Part shown: positions 1 through 12,156 of the stretch, piece by piece | Position numbering within the stretch: the stretch's first letter is position 1 | How the letters are laid out: the number at the start of each line of letters is the position of its first letter | Source of the DNA: Psilocybe azurescens | Lineage: Eukaryota > Basidiomycota > Agaricomycetes > Agaricales > Agrocybaceae | Length of the DNA stretch: 64,000 bases | Direction of reading: 5' to 3' | Assembly (NCBI GenBank): GCA_023853785.1 | Contig: JAJIRX010000767.1 | Span: 62,001-126,000, forward strand | Notes under the pieces: model-generated | The model's database searches: none | What the model was told of the DNA's origin: nothing | The model's input: the letters and a program-made list of their open reading frames with translations, nothing else | Position numbers and translations under genes: made by a program

Positions 1-50
1 CGAACCATATTTCCATACTTTGAGGGTCTAGCTACTAAGTAGCAGTTACA

Positions 51-2818
51 ATGGAACTACCACCAGGCTTAGTCTACATCTTTGGGCACCTTCCTCGCGT
101 CCTCATATCTTCAACCTCCACGTACATTGGTCTATACATATTACAAGATCGGCAAGTTCTTCCCAATCTCCCACCATGGGCACCGATTGTCGTGGCTATT
201 CTTGCGTGGCCTATCATCTTTATTGCTCATCGTTATAACACTCTATGGGCTAACAAGAGAGCGGCGGCGGCTAACGGTGCGGCCATTGCTCCGTTCGTGA
301 ATAAATCTCCATTGGCTATCATCTCCGAAGTCGTTGAAACTATTCGCAATGGCTATCCCGGTGAGATTTGTTCCCTACATCGTCAGACCACTTGCTGAAG
401 ATCTCTGCTCGGACGTCCTTTTCAGGAGAGGTTGTACTTCGATGGACAAAAGAATACGGAAATGTGGTTCAATTCGACCTCTTCACCAGTACAGCTGTGC
501 GTTTCTCCTTATACTGGCGTACAATAGACTTTTGAAATTCGAACTGATGCGTCGGTCAAGATGATTGTTGATGAGCCAGAGCACGTTAAGGTCCCTTGCT
601 TTACCATTCATCCAAACCAATTTCCCAGCTCATCTATGACCTTCTACTGCAGGCCGTTCTTGCTACACAGTTCGATTCCTTCGCAAAAGGTGACTAGCAT
701 CATTCATGGATAAGCTAATGTTAGCGGCTGATGCCAACTTGGCTGTTTTTAGGGTCCCTTTTCTTGTCGCAGATGCATTCTTTGCTTGGTGAGGGAGTCT
801 TTAATGCCGACGGTAAGCTTTATTCGAGTTGTTTTGGAAGTAATTCCTTAACTCTTTATACTCAGGCGAGATGTGGAAGTGCGTATCCACTCAACCCACG
901 GATAAGTATTATGTGATCAAACCGAACTCCATAGGTTCCACCGGGCAATGACAAGACCATTCTTCACTCGGGAACGCATCAGTGACTTCGAGATCTACGA
1001 CCGTAATTGGGACCTTTCTTTGAAGCTAGCCAAAGAGAGAATTGAGGAAGGACATTCTATTGATATTCAGGTGGGTTCAATAGGGACCCACTCATTTTCA
1101 CCAATTACTAGACAATTGATTTCAGGATCTCGTGTCCCGGTTTACCCTCGATTCTGCTACCGAGTTTCTATTTGGTGCTTCTGTTGGATCTCTGTCTGCC
1201 GGTATACCATACCCTCCAGCACACATAGAGAGCAACACGCCGTCGTTCTACAACCATCCCTCCACCAAGTTCGTCAAAGCTTTTACTGAAGGGTTAACTC
1301 TGGCTGCCGTTCGCACGGGCTTGGGCCGGGAGTGGCCACTAGCAGAGTTCGGTCATGACAAAATCACTCCATTGCGCAAAGTTATGGATGAGTTTACTGA
1401 CCCCTTGATGAAAATGGCACTAGCAAAGCGGGAACAGGACTTGGCTGATGGTATCGAGTCCAAAGACAAGGAAGAGATGACCCTGCTCGCCCATCTGGTC
1501 AATCACACTCAAGGTCAGATTATCTGCACGACCACTGGCTTCATAGAACTAATCAATCCCGTAGATCCTAAAATGTTGAAGGACGAGGTATGCAGGTCCC
1601 GGGCACTCTGGAGTTATCGACGATCCGATCTGATGTAGGCACTTTATAGCTTATCAATCTTCTCGTAGCCGGACGAGACACGGTATGTCCACCAGTTCCC
1701 GTCGGATCAGATACTTACCACAGTCAATTAGACAATGTGCCTGCTAACGTTTGCGATCTACATGTTAGCGGAGCACCCGGACATCGAGAAACGCCTTCGT
1801 CAGGAGATTTTTGACAAGGTTGGACCCACTGGTGGACCTAAATACGAACAAATGCGAGACATGAAGTATACGAGAGCATTCCTCAATGGTATGTCCTATC
1901 TCGAGTCATCCTCGTTTCCATTTGAGCAATGATATTATTGACAACAGAGGTTCTACGACTCTATCCACCTGTGTGAGTGGCTAGGATTAATCACGTGATG
2001 TGCGATTGGATTTAATTGTTCATTGCCCATAGCCCGGCCGATTCCAGGTGAGCAAGGAGCCTATTGCGATCTTGAAAAGTTCGCTAACAGTATTATATTA
2101 AAGAACGACAACCAGACCAGTCGTCTTGCCTCCTGCTCGGAAAGGACAGAAACCAATTTTCATTCCTAAAGATACAACGTACGTTCTACAACCCTAATAC
2201 CTACTCATTGCCGAGTGTCACCGATCACTTTGATTATAGCTGCCTATATACCGTCATCAACATACATCGGCTCACTGATCTATGGGGTCCCGATGGTAGG
2301 GCAATATTACTGTCTTTATCTTGATTTGGCGTGCTAAAGTTGACTCGACCATTGCAGCTCTTACTTTTGACCCAGACCGATTTCTCGATGAGAGAGTACA
2401 GAAATACCTGGTACCCAATCCCTTCATCTTTTGCCCATTCAATGCTGGCCCTCGTATATGCCTGGGTCAACAGGTGCGTGATAATATTTCAATTAAGCTG
2501 TTCCCTGATCGAAGAACCCAACTTTCTCTATTCGACATTAGTTTGCATACCATGAAGCCACATATTATCTCGTTCGCCTCCTTCAGCACTTCACAGAGTT
2601 CACGCTTGACCAGCTCTCCAACTTGCCACCACCTGAACAATGGAAATCGGGAGATGCTCTCGTCGCTGCTGAGAAGATTCGCCCGACGTCTCATCTGACT
2701 ATGTATATAAAGGTTAGTTTTAGCATTCTTCTCTTGGCTTTTTCTTCAAGAGTTGATATATCTACTCTAGGGCGGACTATGGGTAAGGATGAAAGAGTTA
2801 AAGACCAACGACGCATAA
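51..2818 (+). CDS. CYP63-like cytochrome P450 monooxygenase, apparently intact
   Basis: A membrane-bound P450 expected to hydroxylate hydrophobic substrates with electrons from NADPH-cytochrome P450 reductase at the ER. I could follow the gene through about 18 exons with consistent GT-AG introns, giving roughly 610 residues, the usual CYP63 length. Seen in order: a hydrophobic N-terminus starting MELPPGLVY with a membrane segment; the conserved [12 protein letters not shown] block near 950; I-helix AGRDT near 1670; ExxR as EVLRLYPPV near 1955; [13 protein letters not shown] around the haem cysteine near 2435-2470; and a last exon [10 protein letters not shown] ending with TAA at 2818. The start is the first ATG and matches the MxxPPG start of the other copies here. 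It ends 130 bases from the convergent P450 at 2948. Only 50 bases of upstream sequence are present. Substrate unknown. The CYP63 call rests on motif resemblance. Confidence 0.88.
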
Positions 2819-2947
2819 TTTATTGGCAAGTGGGCGCTTTTTCTTTGTCGCTGGTGACCAAGTATCTGCAAGTATCCCTGTATTTTTTATGAATATTTTG
2901 CTCCCTTTGTAGGACAGTACGACCAGCTAAGAACCATCAGAGACCAA

Positions 2948-5586
2948 CTAAGCTTCTTTCATAGTCACCCACAACCCATCCTACAAGACAGAATCAAATA
3001 TCAGTAAAAGACACTCACAAAACCAATTGCCATATCTGAGAAACTGAGAAAACTGGCGTACATACCTGAACATACATCGTCAAATGCGCCTTCGGTTTGA
3101 TTTTCTCCCTCATCTTCCTCACATTTTCCTGATCCTCCGCCCACGACGCCGGCGGACGAGACTTTGGCGGCTGTGCATCAGACGCAAGCGAGATATCAGA
3201 AAAGTGCTGGAGAAGTCTGACGAGGAAGAAGGACGTTTCATGATACGCGAACTAAATATGCAGAGGTCCCAAATAAGCAAAACAATCAGTTGATGGTTGC
3301 TGTGCGCGAAAGGCGCCAGTGGAAAACAAGGTTTAAACGTAAACGTACCTGTTGTCCGAGACATATTCTTGGACCGGCGTTGAAAGGCAGGAATATAAAT
3401 GGGTTTGGTGTGAGATATTTATGCAGTCTTTCGTCCAAGAAACGATCCGGGTCAAATTCGAGAGCTGCGGTTGCAATGATATCATTTGCCAAAAAACATC
3501 AATGAGCAAACGCAGTCAACCAATTTGTGACAAAGACCAACCGTCCGGGCCCCATAGATCCTTTCGCCTCTGCATCAAGCTAATAGCGTATGGTGTTCTT
3601 GTTAATGCGTTGTGTTTGAGTGAAGTGCACAAACGAGATGCAGGCAAATACTTCACCTTGTATTGGCGGGGATGTAGAACGGTTTACCGTTCTTATTGGG
3701 CCAAGTCGTCGCTTCTTTGGATGTCCTGATATTGAATGGGCTGCAACATTCACAAAAGGTCAATACAAGTAAAGTCACGATGCGTCCATTTGTAGCAGCT
3801 CACACAGCAGGATATAGCCTCAACGTCTCTATAAACGGAAGCTTCAGAAAGAAAGGGCGCAGAAGAGCGCTTCCCGGCTCACCATTGATGACAGCTCTCA
3901 AGTACTTCATATCTCTGAAGTCGTCATATGTAGGTCTTCTCTGCGGACCCACCTTCTCCAAGACCTCTTGGCGTAATCGACGAAGAGCTTCAGGGTGCTC
4001 CGCAAGCATGTACACTATGAACGTCAGCGTACTCGCAGTCTACAATTACTGAGCATGTCAAAAACCCCGTCGTTCACATCAGGATGAGGGCAGTCTACTC
4101 ACCGTATCCCGCCCGGCCACCAACAATGACATGATCTCATCCCGCAGCGTAATCGGGTCCTCCGTCGAGTTCACAAGACTCTCCAAGAGGGTCTCGTCGT
4201 CCTTCTCCTTCAGCTCACCATTCAACTCCTTATTCCTGATAGCCTCCGCCACTATCGGGTCTATAAACTCGTGCACGATGCGCATGGGCTCCCTCAATTT
4301 ATCGTGCCAGAACTCAACTAGGGGCCAATGCACTCCGAGACCCAAGCGCCGTGCGGTGATCATCTGCGCCTTGGGGAGAGCGCTGACAAACCGCGATGCG
4401 AGATGCTCGTGCACTTCTATATCTTTCGGAGCTGCATCGACATAGTAGGGATATGGGAGTCCACCGGAGAGCGACTCAACATCGTTTCCCAACAGGAACT
4501 CCGTAGCAGAGTCGAGCGTGAACCGCGCGACGAGGTCCTATAAATGCAATGTACAGGGTAAATCTGCGATAATTCCCGTCGGGAGGTTCACATACCTGGA
4601 AGTCAACGGGATGTCCTTCCCGGAAGCGTGTCTTGAGCTGAGAAATCGCATCCTCCGCGTGTCTGTCAAAGTTGTCGAAATGGCTGATCCGCTCTCTGGT
4701 AAAAAATGGGCGTGTCATTGAACGGTGGAATCTGTGCCATTCTCCGCGTTAACAATGTGTCCCCAGAAAAGACCTTTCCAGACCTACTTCCATAATTCAC
4801 CTAAAGTTCGATATACAGGAGGTCATAAGTTTGTTATATCGGTTTGGTTTTCGAAGAAGTCAACCGACCGTCAGCAGCAAAAACGCCTGTCCCAAGTAAC
4901 GGATAAAACAGAGATCGAGTCTCTGGTCCTAACATAAAAAATTAGCATTAAACTGGAAAGCAGGAATGCAGAACAAGTACCTTTCTCGAACTCATCAAAT
5001 TGGGTGGCCAATATCGCCTTAATGTGGTCCGGCTCCGCAGTAGCGATCTACGTATAGTGACGTGGCCTATGAGCCCACCCGTTTCTCGAGGAGTCATCAA
5101 AGAAGCGCCCACCCTATTCTCAAATAACACCCTCTCATTGAACGTGCACCCCCCAATCTTTTCTAACGAGTTGATCAAACCCATCGCCTAACAAACCCGT
5201 TAGCTTTGAACAACTTGAAATACGCTCAGGCACTCAAGCTAGACATGACGTACCTGGATACTTATCCTCAAACCCCTAATATTCCTGACCAAACTCGCAA
5301 TATTGCCCGGCGTCCAATCACCCAAACTCGGCGGCATAACCGCGCCCCTCCTCGCCGCATCCACCCTCACATCCACCTCGTCCCACAGCACCGCCAGCGC
5401 CAGCGCCAACGGCAGACTCCCGAGCAGCGCACCCGCCCAAATCCACGCCGAGTGCAGAGCAGGGTGCTGGAGGCCGTAGACGGGCGCCAGGTAGTACCGC
5501 AGAGTGAGATAGGCAAGCGCAGGCGGAGCGGCTAGCTTGTGTGCTCGCTGTAGGAGGTAGAGGATGCCAGGAGGAATGGCGTCCAT
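2948..5586 (-). CDS. CYP63-like cytochrome P450, two apparent frameshifts near the 5' end
   Basis: The start is ATG at 5586 ([13 protein letters not shown]), followed by a hydrophobic N-terminus. Exons run leftward to a TAG at 2948. Seen: [18 protein letters not shown] near 4680; [14 protein letters not shown] near 4540; LPYPYY near 4450; AGRDT near 4110; ETLRLYPAV (ExxR) near 3830; [13 protein letters not shown] near 3370; last exon [10 protein letters not shown]. This is the full P450 layout. Two places break the frame. Near 5270 the end of exon 1 should read into a KYPG splice junction but is one base short in a T run. In the 5149-5162 stretch of the next exon the frame shifts before NERVLFENR. 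Both could be homopolymer errors, so I keep it as a CDS. It resembles the copy at 34689 more than its neighbour at 51. Function inferred from the family only. Confidence 0.8.
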
Positions 5587-6247
5587 GATTGGAGACGACT
5601 CCTTCATTTCTTGGTCGTAGTAGCGCTCGACTAATGGAGTTGTATAGAGGACGAAGAGCAAATAAACGTTTGTGTAACACTGCGCAATATATACGAGTGT
5701 AGGTAGACTTGCAATGGAGATGGAAAGATGGACAAAGGTGAGAAAACGAGATTGCCGTCTAGCCCCCAAAGGACATGTAGGCAGTGCTGTTGATCAGAAG
5801 ATTCAAAACATAGTAAGTCCAGCTTTTTGGGGCTTTCAAAACATGGCAAAAAAAATCTGCGGGATGAATGCTCGTAATTGGAATCACAAGCAATTTGCAC
5901 GCGCACTGGAAGTGTGGAACGACTACGAGTCCGAGTCAGTCATTTGAATTACGGCGGCGATGGAAACAGAGGCCACGGACCCTGAAAAGCAGGCAAACTC
6001 TAAAACTTTAAATGTTGCGTACCTGGTGCCAATCAGGTGCCCATCAGGTACCGGCACCCATGGACCACTACTACTTTTATCCAAAACCTTCCCCAGCCTC
6101 GGTCCTCACTAGGTGAGGTGAAAAGATAAAAACCACAAAGAGCTACATTCTTATCTTTCAAAGCTCCATTCAAGTGGAAATTTTCATTTTAATACAAGTG
6201 TCAAACGAAACAAAAAAATGATATAAATCAACACCAAACACTAGGAA
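5587..6247. other. Intergenic region between P450 and aldolase
   Basis: Upstream sequence of the P450 at 5586 and downstream sequence of the aldolase at 6248. I see no supported gene. Open frames here are short, lack family features and overlap both untranslated regions. Confidence 0.5.
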
Positions 6248-7713
6248 TCACAGACGCCCAACATTTCCAAGATCCCTGCACGCCTCCTTGACACGTTCAG
6301 ACAGCGTCTTCTCGCCCTCACGCACCCACACGCGCGGGTCGTAGAATTTCTTGTTCGGCTTGTCCGCACCCTCGGGGTTGCCCACCTGGCTCTGGAGGTA
6401 GTCCTTCTTTTTGTTGATGAAGTCGCGGATACCGATGAGGTATGCGAATTGGGTATCTGTATCCACGTTCATCTTGACGACTCCGTGGCCAACAGCGGTC
6501 GAGATCTCCTCCTTTGTTGATCCTGATCCACCGTGGAAGACAAGGTACCTGAAAGGGTTTGTTAGATGAGACTGAAGAAAGCGATGGGCAATAACGACGT
6601 ACAAAGGCTTGGAATCCTTCGACTTTATCTGCTCAGCGGTGTATGTCTGATGGTTTCCGAGAATTTCGGGTTGGAGCTTCACGTTTCCGGGCTTATACAC
6701 ACCGTGGACATTGCCAAACGCAGCAGCGATGCTGAAGTTGGGGCCGATAGCGCTCAACGCCTTGTAGACATCGTAGATATCTGCGGGCTGGGTGTACAAG
6801 CTGGCGTTGTCGACGCCGGTGTTATCAACACCATCCTCCTCTCCACCGGTGATACCAATCTCCATCTCGAGCCAGAGACCAATGGGGGCCATGCGCTTGA
6901 AGTATTTAGCGCAGGTGGCGATGTTCTGCTCTTTGGGCTCTTCGGAAAGATCCAACATGTGTGAGGAGAATAGGGGCTCTTGGTGCTCCTTGAAGTAAGC
7001 TTCGTCGGCCTCGAGCATTCCATCGAACCAAGGGAGGAGCTTCTCCGCGCAATGGTCACTGTGCATGACAACGGGACTGTGTACAGTGTGAATATATGCT
7101 CGGAAACGTAGATAGGATATGCTTACACGCCATACGCCTTGGCCATTAGGCGGACATGGTGGGCAGCGCTGACAGCACCCAAAATCGAGGCTTGCTGCTT
7201 GTCGTTGGCCAGACCCTTTCCGGCAAAGTAGGCAGCTCCGCCTTGGGAGACTTGGATGATGATGGGAGATTTGATGTCACTATCATCGTGATAAGATAAG
7301 AATAGACGAAAACCCGGTAACTTGATTCTTGTTCCTCACCGAGCGGCTTCGAGAACAGCATTGGCTACCGATGTGGATGTGACGTTCTGCGGGTCAAACC
7401 GGTCAGAGAATTGGGGTGAAGTTGAAATGTAGACAACTCACGATGGCCTGGAGAAGCTCAGATAACCAGTTAGGGGTTATCACGAATGGAACTCACTGGG
7501 ATGGCAAACTTGATAAAAAGTGGTTAGGCGATGCCAACGCGACGATGAGAAAACCATCGTACCTTGTGCTCCTTAGCATAATCGAAGAGTTTGCGAACGT
7601 TATCGCCAGTCAGGACACCTGCCTGGTATCGTCGACCACGATCAGCGACATCGCCCAAGACGAAAGATGGCGCAGACCAGGCGACTTACAGGTACAATGT
7701 CGAGTACACCCAT
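6248..7713 (-). CDS. FBA1: Fructose-bisphosphate aldolase, class II (zinc type)
   Basis: Cytosolic glycolysis/gluconeogenesis enzyme that reversibly splits fructose 1,6-bisphosphate into dihydroxyacetone phosphate and glyceraldehyde 3-phosphate. Seen: start MGVLDIVP at 7713; the metal-binding block VVMHSDHCAEK near 7060; LEMEIGITGGEEDGVDN near 6860; FGNVHGVYKPG near 6715; VFHGGSGS (metal and phosphate binding) near 6540; MNVDTDTQFAY near 6460; and a TGA at 6248. These are the signature segments of fungal class II aldolase. The 5' part is split into very short exons: 7690-7713 (24 nt), 7563-7622 (60 nt), 7497-7508 (12 nt, FAIP), 7442-7447 (6 nt, AI) and 7340-7386. All joins restore the conserved HKFAIPAINVTSTS. 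The frame is intact. It is divergent from SEC63. Confidence 0.95.
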
Positions 7714-7778
7714 GTTTAAGAATTGGTTGTGGAAGTTCGGGATAAAGGAACGAGGGGGAGATGCGGGCGGGGCTCGAG

Positions 7779-7787
7779 TTATATAAT
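7779..7787 (-). promoter_or_regulatory. Probable TATA box of the aldolase gene
   Basis: Read on the minus strand the sequence is ATTATATAA, about 66 bases upstream of the aldolase ATG, a plausible position for a strongly expressed fungal glycolytic gene. Inferred from position and sequence only. Confidence 0.45.
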
Positions 7788-8669
7788 GTTTCTGAAAAGG
7801 TCTGAAATCGATGTCATCTACAGTCATGTGACCACACCCATCGGTGAGCCGCGCCCCTTTCTGGGTAGCGGTTCACATCATTCCGCATGGTACAAGGTAA
7901 ATAATATCCGTTATCTGTCGGACCAGAGCTGACCAGAGTCCCTCTAGTTGGTTTCAATCTACGTAACGGAGCCCAGTGGGATACAGGTTAGGGTCGACTA
8001 TTAGACGCGAGTACGTGAGTACTCCGTGTTATTAAAGCCGAATCAAAGCCGATTTATCGCGGAGATAAAAATCATCGAAGAACTTGGTATAAAATGTGTG
8101 CTTCATAGCACTCTTTGAACGATATCTTCTCAAGCCATATAAGTGGTATATCTATCTGGAAACCTAGTGCATGGATATTTCATTGGCATGATCTTCAAGC
8201 CATCCCAATCAATCCGAAGAGAGAAGTGATGTCAATAAATCTCCGAAACTACAGGCCATCATCGATTCATGGCCAAAGTACTTTCAGTAGGTGAGTGTAT
8301 ACGTTAGCTCTAGTAGAATTTAGGGAAATTACAGGTACAGAGGCAATAATTATTTATGGAGACGGATCCCGGAGAGCCTTTACAACACAAGGTTTGACTT
8401 GGACAATTTGTGTGTCCTCTTGCCTTAAACGGAAGCTGTCACACATCATCTGACCATCACATCATGCTTATTGTCACGTCTGCTTTAGATTTCGCCAGCT
8501 CAATGGACACGTCGTTGCTTATTCTCTTTAAAGACCCGCGGAATTCATTCCTTCAATCTCCCTCTTTTCCTGTATCCGAGTCTGATACTCGACCTAATAT
8601 CTGCAACTCTGCGCGCCGGCTCAAAACTCCTCGGAAAACCTGGTCTCCAACCACTAAAAACTAGCCAAA
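7788..8669. other. Divergent intergenic region, aldolase / SEC63
   Basis: About 0.9 kb separates the aldolase promoter and the SEC63 start. No supported coding region. It should hold the upstream elements of both genes, but I could not assign specific factor sites. Confidence 0.5.
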
Positions 8670-11313
8670 ATGGCTACATACGAGTACGATGAGGCCGGAG
8701 TCATGGCCGCGTACTTCCTTATCACATTCCTTGCCCTGGTCCTCATACCCCTCACCATTTCCTCGCTCACAAAGAGTTCCGGTGCGTGGTTACTCTCAAC
8801 TTGATTCTTATACAGCATTTATAGACCTGCCACCATTTCTCCAGCCAAGAAAGCTACCGATGGATGCCAATGCACACCATGCATTGAACAGCGCGAGGCT
8901 ATTAGCAAGCAGGAGCGGGGGTCACTCTTGAATCCCAATATCAGCAGAAGGTTGGATAAAGTTTGCACTTACAGCCGACTTGACTGACTAATCGATATGT
9001 TTGAAGAACCTATTTTTTAATTGGAGGATGGTCGCTGTTCACATTTGTTTGCTACAGAGTGTCTTTGTTGAAGGTGGAGAATAAAGTATACAATCCCTTT
9101 GAGATTCTGGGCATTTCAACCGTACGTCTTACCGCTCAGTACAAGGCAGCTATTCTAACCGCTATGACAGAGTTTGCCAGAGAAAGATATTAAATCCCAT
9201 TTCAAAAACTCTCGAAGCAATTGTACGTCCCATATCCTTATTTACATATTGTCTTTGCGTCTTATGCATTCCAAACAGCCATCCCGACAAAGTTAAAGCT
9301 ACCGCCAACATGACAATTGAAGCCATTCAAGACCGCTTCGTAGAGATTACCAAGGCCTACAAATCGTCAGTTCCCTCGCATCATCATTTTGCAATCAAAC
9401 TAAACCCGGACTCACAGCCTCACAGACGAACGTATCAAAGAGAACTGGATCAAATATAATCATCCAGACGGCCCTCAGAGCACAACCATGGGCATTGCGC
9501 TCCCCAAGTGGATTATCGAAGGCAAAAATAGGATCTGGGTTCTCGCAGCCTACGGGCTTGTATTTGGTGGCGCACTTCCCGCTCTCGTCGTACGTCGACT
9601 TCTCTCTATGTATACTTCTTCATTACCCAACAAACTCACAATATCTTCCATAGGGAAGATGGTGGTTCGGCAGTAGGCAAAAGACCAAAGACGGTATCAA
9701 TGCCCAGTCAGCAGCGGCGTTCTTCAAGACTATCAAGGAGGAGTCATCAATGGAAGAAGTGGTGGGCGCGCTTGGCAAGGCGTATAAGTGGGAGCTCCCG
9801 GCTGGCAAGACCAAATCCAGCACAGAGCTCAACGCTTTGGAGAAGACCATCAAGGAGCAAGTAGGCGCTAAATGGACGGAAGTACGCAAAATTGCACAGG
9901 ACCATAACGGAGAACGGCACGAGTCGAGGAGACAAGCTCTCGTGCTCCTGTACGCCCATCTGTTCAGATTGGAGGTGAAGGATGCGGGTCTTAAGAAACG
10001 TATGTGTAGTGTCTTACCGACTTTGCTTGTGATTATGGATTTGATTGCTCATGCTCGGGTCGAGTTTAGAACAGAAAGAAGTCCTTCTCCAGACCCCTCT
10101 TCTCCTGAACGCCCTCCTGAACGTGTCCGTCGCTCGAACATGGTTGCTCCCTACCCTCGCCATCATGCGCCTGTACGGATACCTCGCACAGGCGCTCCCG
10201 ACCAACGCATCCCAGCGCCTCAGATTAACACAACTGCCGCGTATCAAGCAGGAAGACGTTGCGACCCTTGCAGCCCGGACAAAGGATATGACCGATGTTC
10301 TGCACTCTCTGGAAGAGAAAGATGATCCCAGATCGAAGGATGTGAAGAAGGCATTGGAGAAATGGGGCCGGGTGGAGATCGTCAGCGCTTGTTTCAAAGG
10401 TGAGCTTTGAATAGCGAAATGAAATGGAGCTTACATAATTTGATACTGACTATACCGTGCGTTGTATGTAGTTATCGGCGAACGGATCGTCACACCGTCT
10501 TCTATCATTTATCTCCTCGTCAAGCTGCGCATCTCGCCGCCTGGGACCACCCCTAGCACACCCGCGGAGCTGACCGTCGACGAGACCAAAAAGGCTGTGC
10601 AGCTTGAGGAAGGGACAGACGAGAAATTCCTTGCGTCGCGGTTAGACGCTGAGGAACTGCCGTCGTCGAAAACGAACGGCGGTGTTGCCCATGCGCCTTT
10701 CTGGCCTGGAGTAAGTCATCATATGCGCGTGAATGATGTGTTTTACACCTGCTGAGAACGAAAACTTTTTTATCTTGCAGACTCGCAAGCCATCATGGTG
10801 GATCGTGCTCGCAGACGACAAATCCAATCGCGTCGTCGTCCCTCCCATGAAGATTTCCGACATTCCTTACTCCCAGCAAGGCGCGGACAGGGACTACCGC
10901 GCATACAAGATCCAATTCCAGGGCCCACCGAACACGGGTCTGTTCACGTGGAAAGTGTACATCGTCAGCGACACTTTCGTCGGCGAGGAAGTCACTTCGG
11001 AGATCTCCGTAAGTTTCTTAAATTGGAATACTCTTTGACATTGAATTTTCATCTTCATCTTGCTGACAACGACGATGTCGCCTTTTCTTTTCTTCATCCT
11101 TAATAGCTCAAGATTGAAGACCCGCCCGCTGTGGAGGACCAGCCTTCGGACGACGAGATCTCTGAGCCTGATGAGGACAGCATCGCTGGCCAGATGGCGG
11201 TGATGCGCGGCGGTAAGGTCAAGAAAAGCACAGAGGAGGAGGAAAGCGAGGAGCAGAGCAGCGGGACGGACGACGATAAAGACGATAGCGATAGCGACAG
11301 CGACAGTGATTGA
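8670..11313 (+). CDS. SEC63: SEC63, ER translocon J-domain protein (only full-length copy)
   Basis: Subunit of the Sec62/63 complex. It anchors in the ER membrane and uses a lumenal J domain to recruit the Hsp70 BiP/Kar2 for post-translational import. Seen: MATYEYDEAGVMAAYFLITF with a first membrane segment; a second segment YFLIGGWSLFTFVCYR; the J domain with FEILGIS and HPDKVK near 9285; a third segment near WVLAAYGLVFGGALPALV; the Brl/Sec63 domain (GRWWFGSRQKTKDGINAQSA, LLYAHL, ERIVTPSSIIYLLVKLR, KPSWWIVLADDK, GLFTWKVYIVSDTFVG); and an acidic SD-rich tail ending TGA at 11313. Near 9204-9208 an A5 run is one base short for the frame to run from SHFKK to HPDK, probably a sequence error. Two 5'-truncated copies follow at 15919 and 24599. 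Confidence 0.92.
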
Positions 11314-11686
11314 TTGATTGATTGATCCACTACAGTTTGCAGTCTTCTTTGTGGTATTGTCTTTTGAGCTGTTGTTGTTATTGTCTTCTCTTTGACAGTT
11401 ATACATAGATACTGTTTTTCTTTATTTTATTGGCATTGTGAAGACTGACGCCGTGTGTGTGTGTTTTTGTATCGACACCGCTACATACAAGTCACTATAG
11501 TCCGCGTACGTCGTGCAGAATTGTTTTATAAGTTGTTTTCTGAGTGTATGCATTGAGTTTTGACTTGGTGTCAGGCTCCGCCGCTCCGCCGGAGACAATC
11601 ATCTTTGAAAATGACAACCTCAGTTCAAGTTCGACAAATGTATCATTTATTACGCTTATAGACATGATATTCTATAGTTTCAAAAA
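11314..11686. other. SEC63 downstream spacer
   Basis: Starts with a short tandem TGAT repeat just after the SEC63 stop, then T-rich 3' sequence and a GT run near 11453. It is conserved in unit 2 (17765-18150), so it is part of the triplicated unit. No gene seen. Confidence 0.5.
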
Positions 11687-12156
11687 ATGGTGTACATGGC
11701 GAACTTTTTGATTACGAGACATGCGAATGTGAACGATATGGACCAGGCGAGGGCCATGTTTGAGTCGTTGTTGGATCCCCCTACGGATGTTGCTGCGCCT
11801 AATAATCATGCGCCGCATGATCTTTCGAATTCACCCGGTGTCCCTGTTATGGAGCCTGTGTACCGTGAACTATGTATTCTTTTTCTCCATCATTGGTGTG
11901 AGACTTTGTTGACGATTTATCTTTTGTCATCTCATTAATAGCCCTCGACGTGGGAAGCGACGATAGTACGGGCAGAACTTGGCGCTGGTAATCGTAACGC
12001 GGCTATAGCACTTCTCGAGCGATTAAGAGAAAGGTGTGTCAGCTCTGATTTTCTTGACTCTTTTAAATTCTGATCTCATTGGACTTCAGACAATATCCAG
12101 AGGGAGTGTATAACCGTATCAGTGGCGTCCTGACGGATCACTCGGACCCGCTATAA
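11687..12156 (+). CDS. Small protein with a PPR/TPR-like helical pair (unit 1, intact)
   Basis: Three exons (11687-11857, 11942-12033, 12090-12156) with GT-AG introns join in frame to a protein of about 109 residues ending TAA at 12156. The middle and last exons read TWEATIVRAELGAGNRNAAI followed by ALLERLRERQYPEGVYNRI. That resembles a pentatricopeptide-type helix pair (compare the usual G-x-A-x-x-x-x-L-x-x-M spacing), but it is only about one repeat long, so the family call is weak. The start is the ATG where unit 1 and unit 2 begin to agree as coding sequence; upstream exons are possible. Unit 2 carries the same gene split by a transposon, and in unit 3 a deletion has fused its second exon to SEC63. 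Function unknown. Confidence 0.5.

Noticed and set aside
5318..5680. 120-codon minus frame overlapping P450 exon 1
   Set aside because: Alternative frame of the GC-rich first exon of the P450; no P450 features.
6566..6964. 132-codon frame opposite the aldolase gene
   Set aside because: Antisense shadow of a conserved aldolase exon.
10014..10397. 127-codon minus frame in SEC63, repeated in units 2 and 3
   Set aside because: Conserved only because the underlying SEC63 exon is duplicated; antisense shadow.
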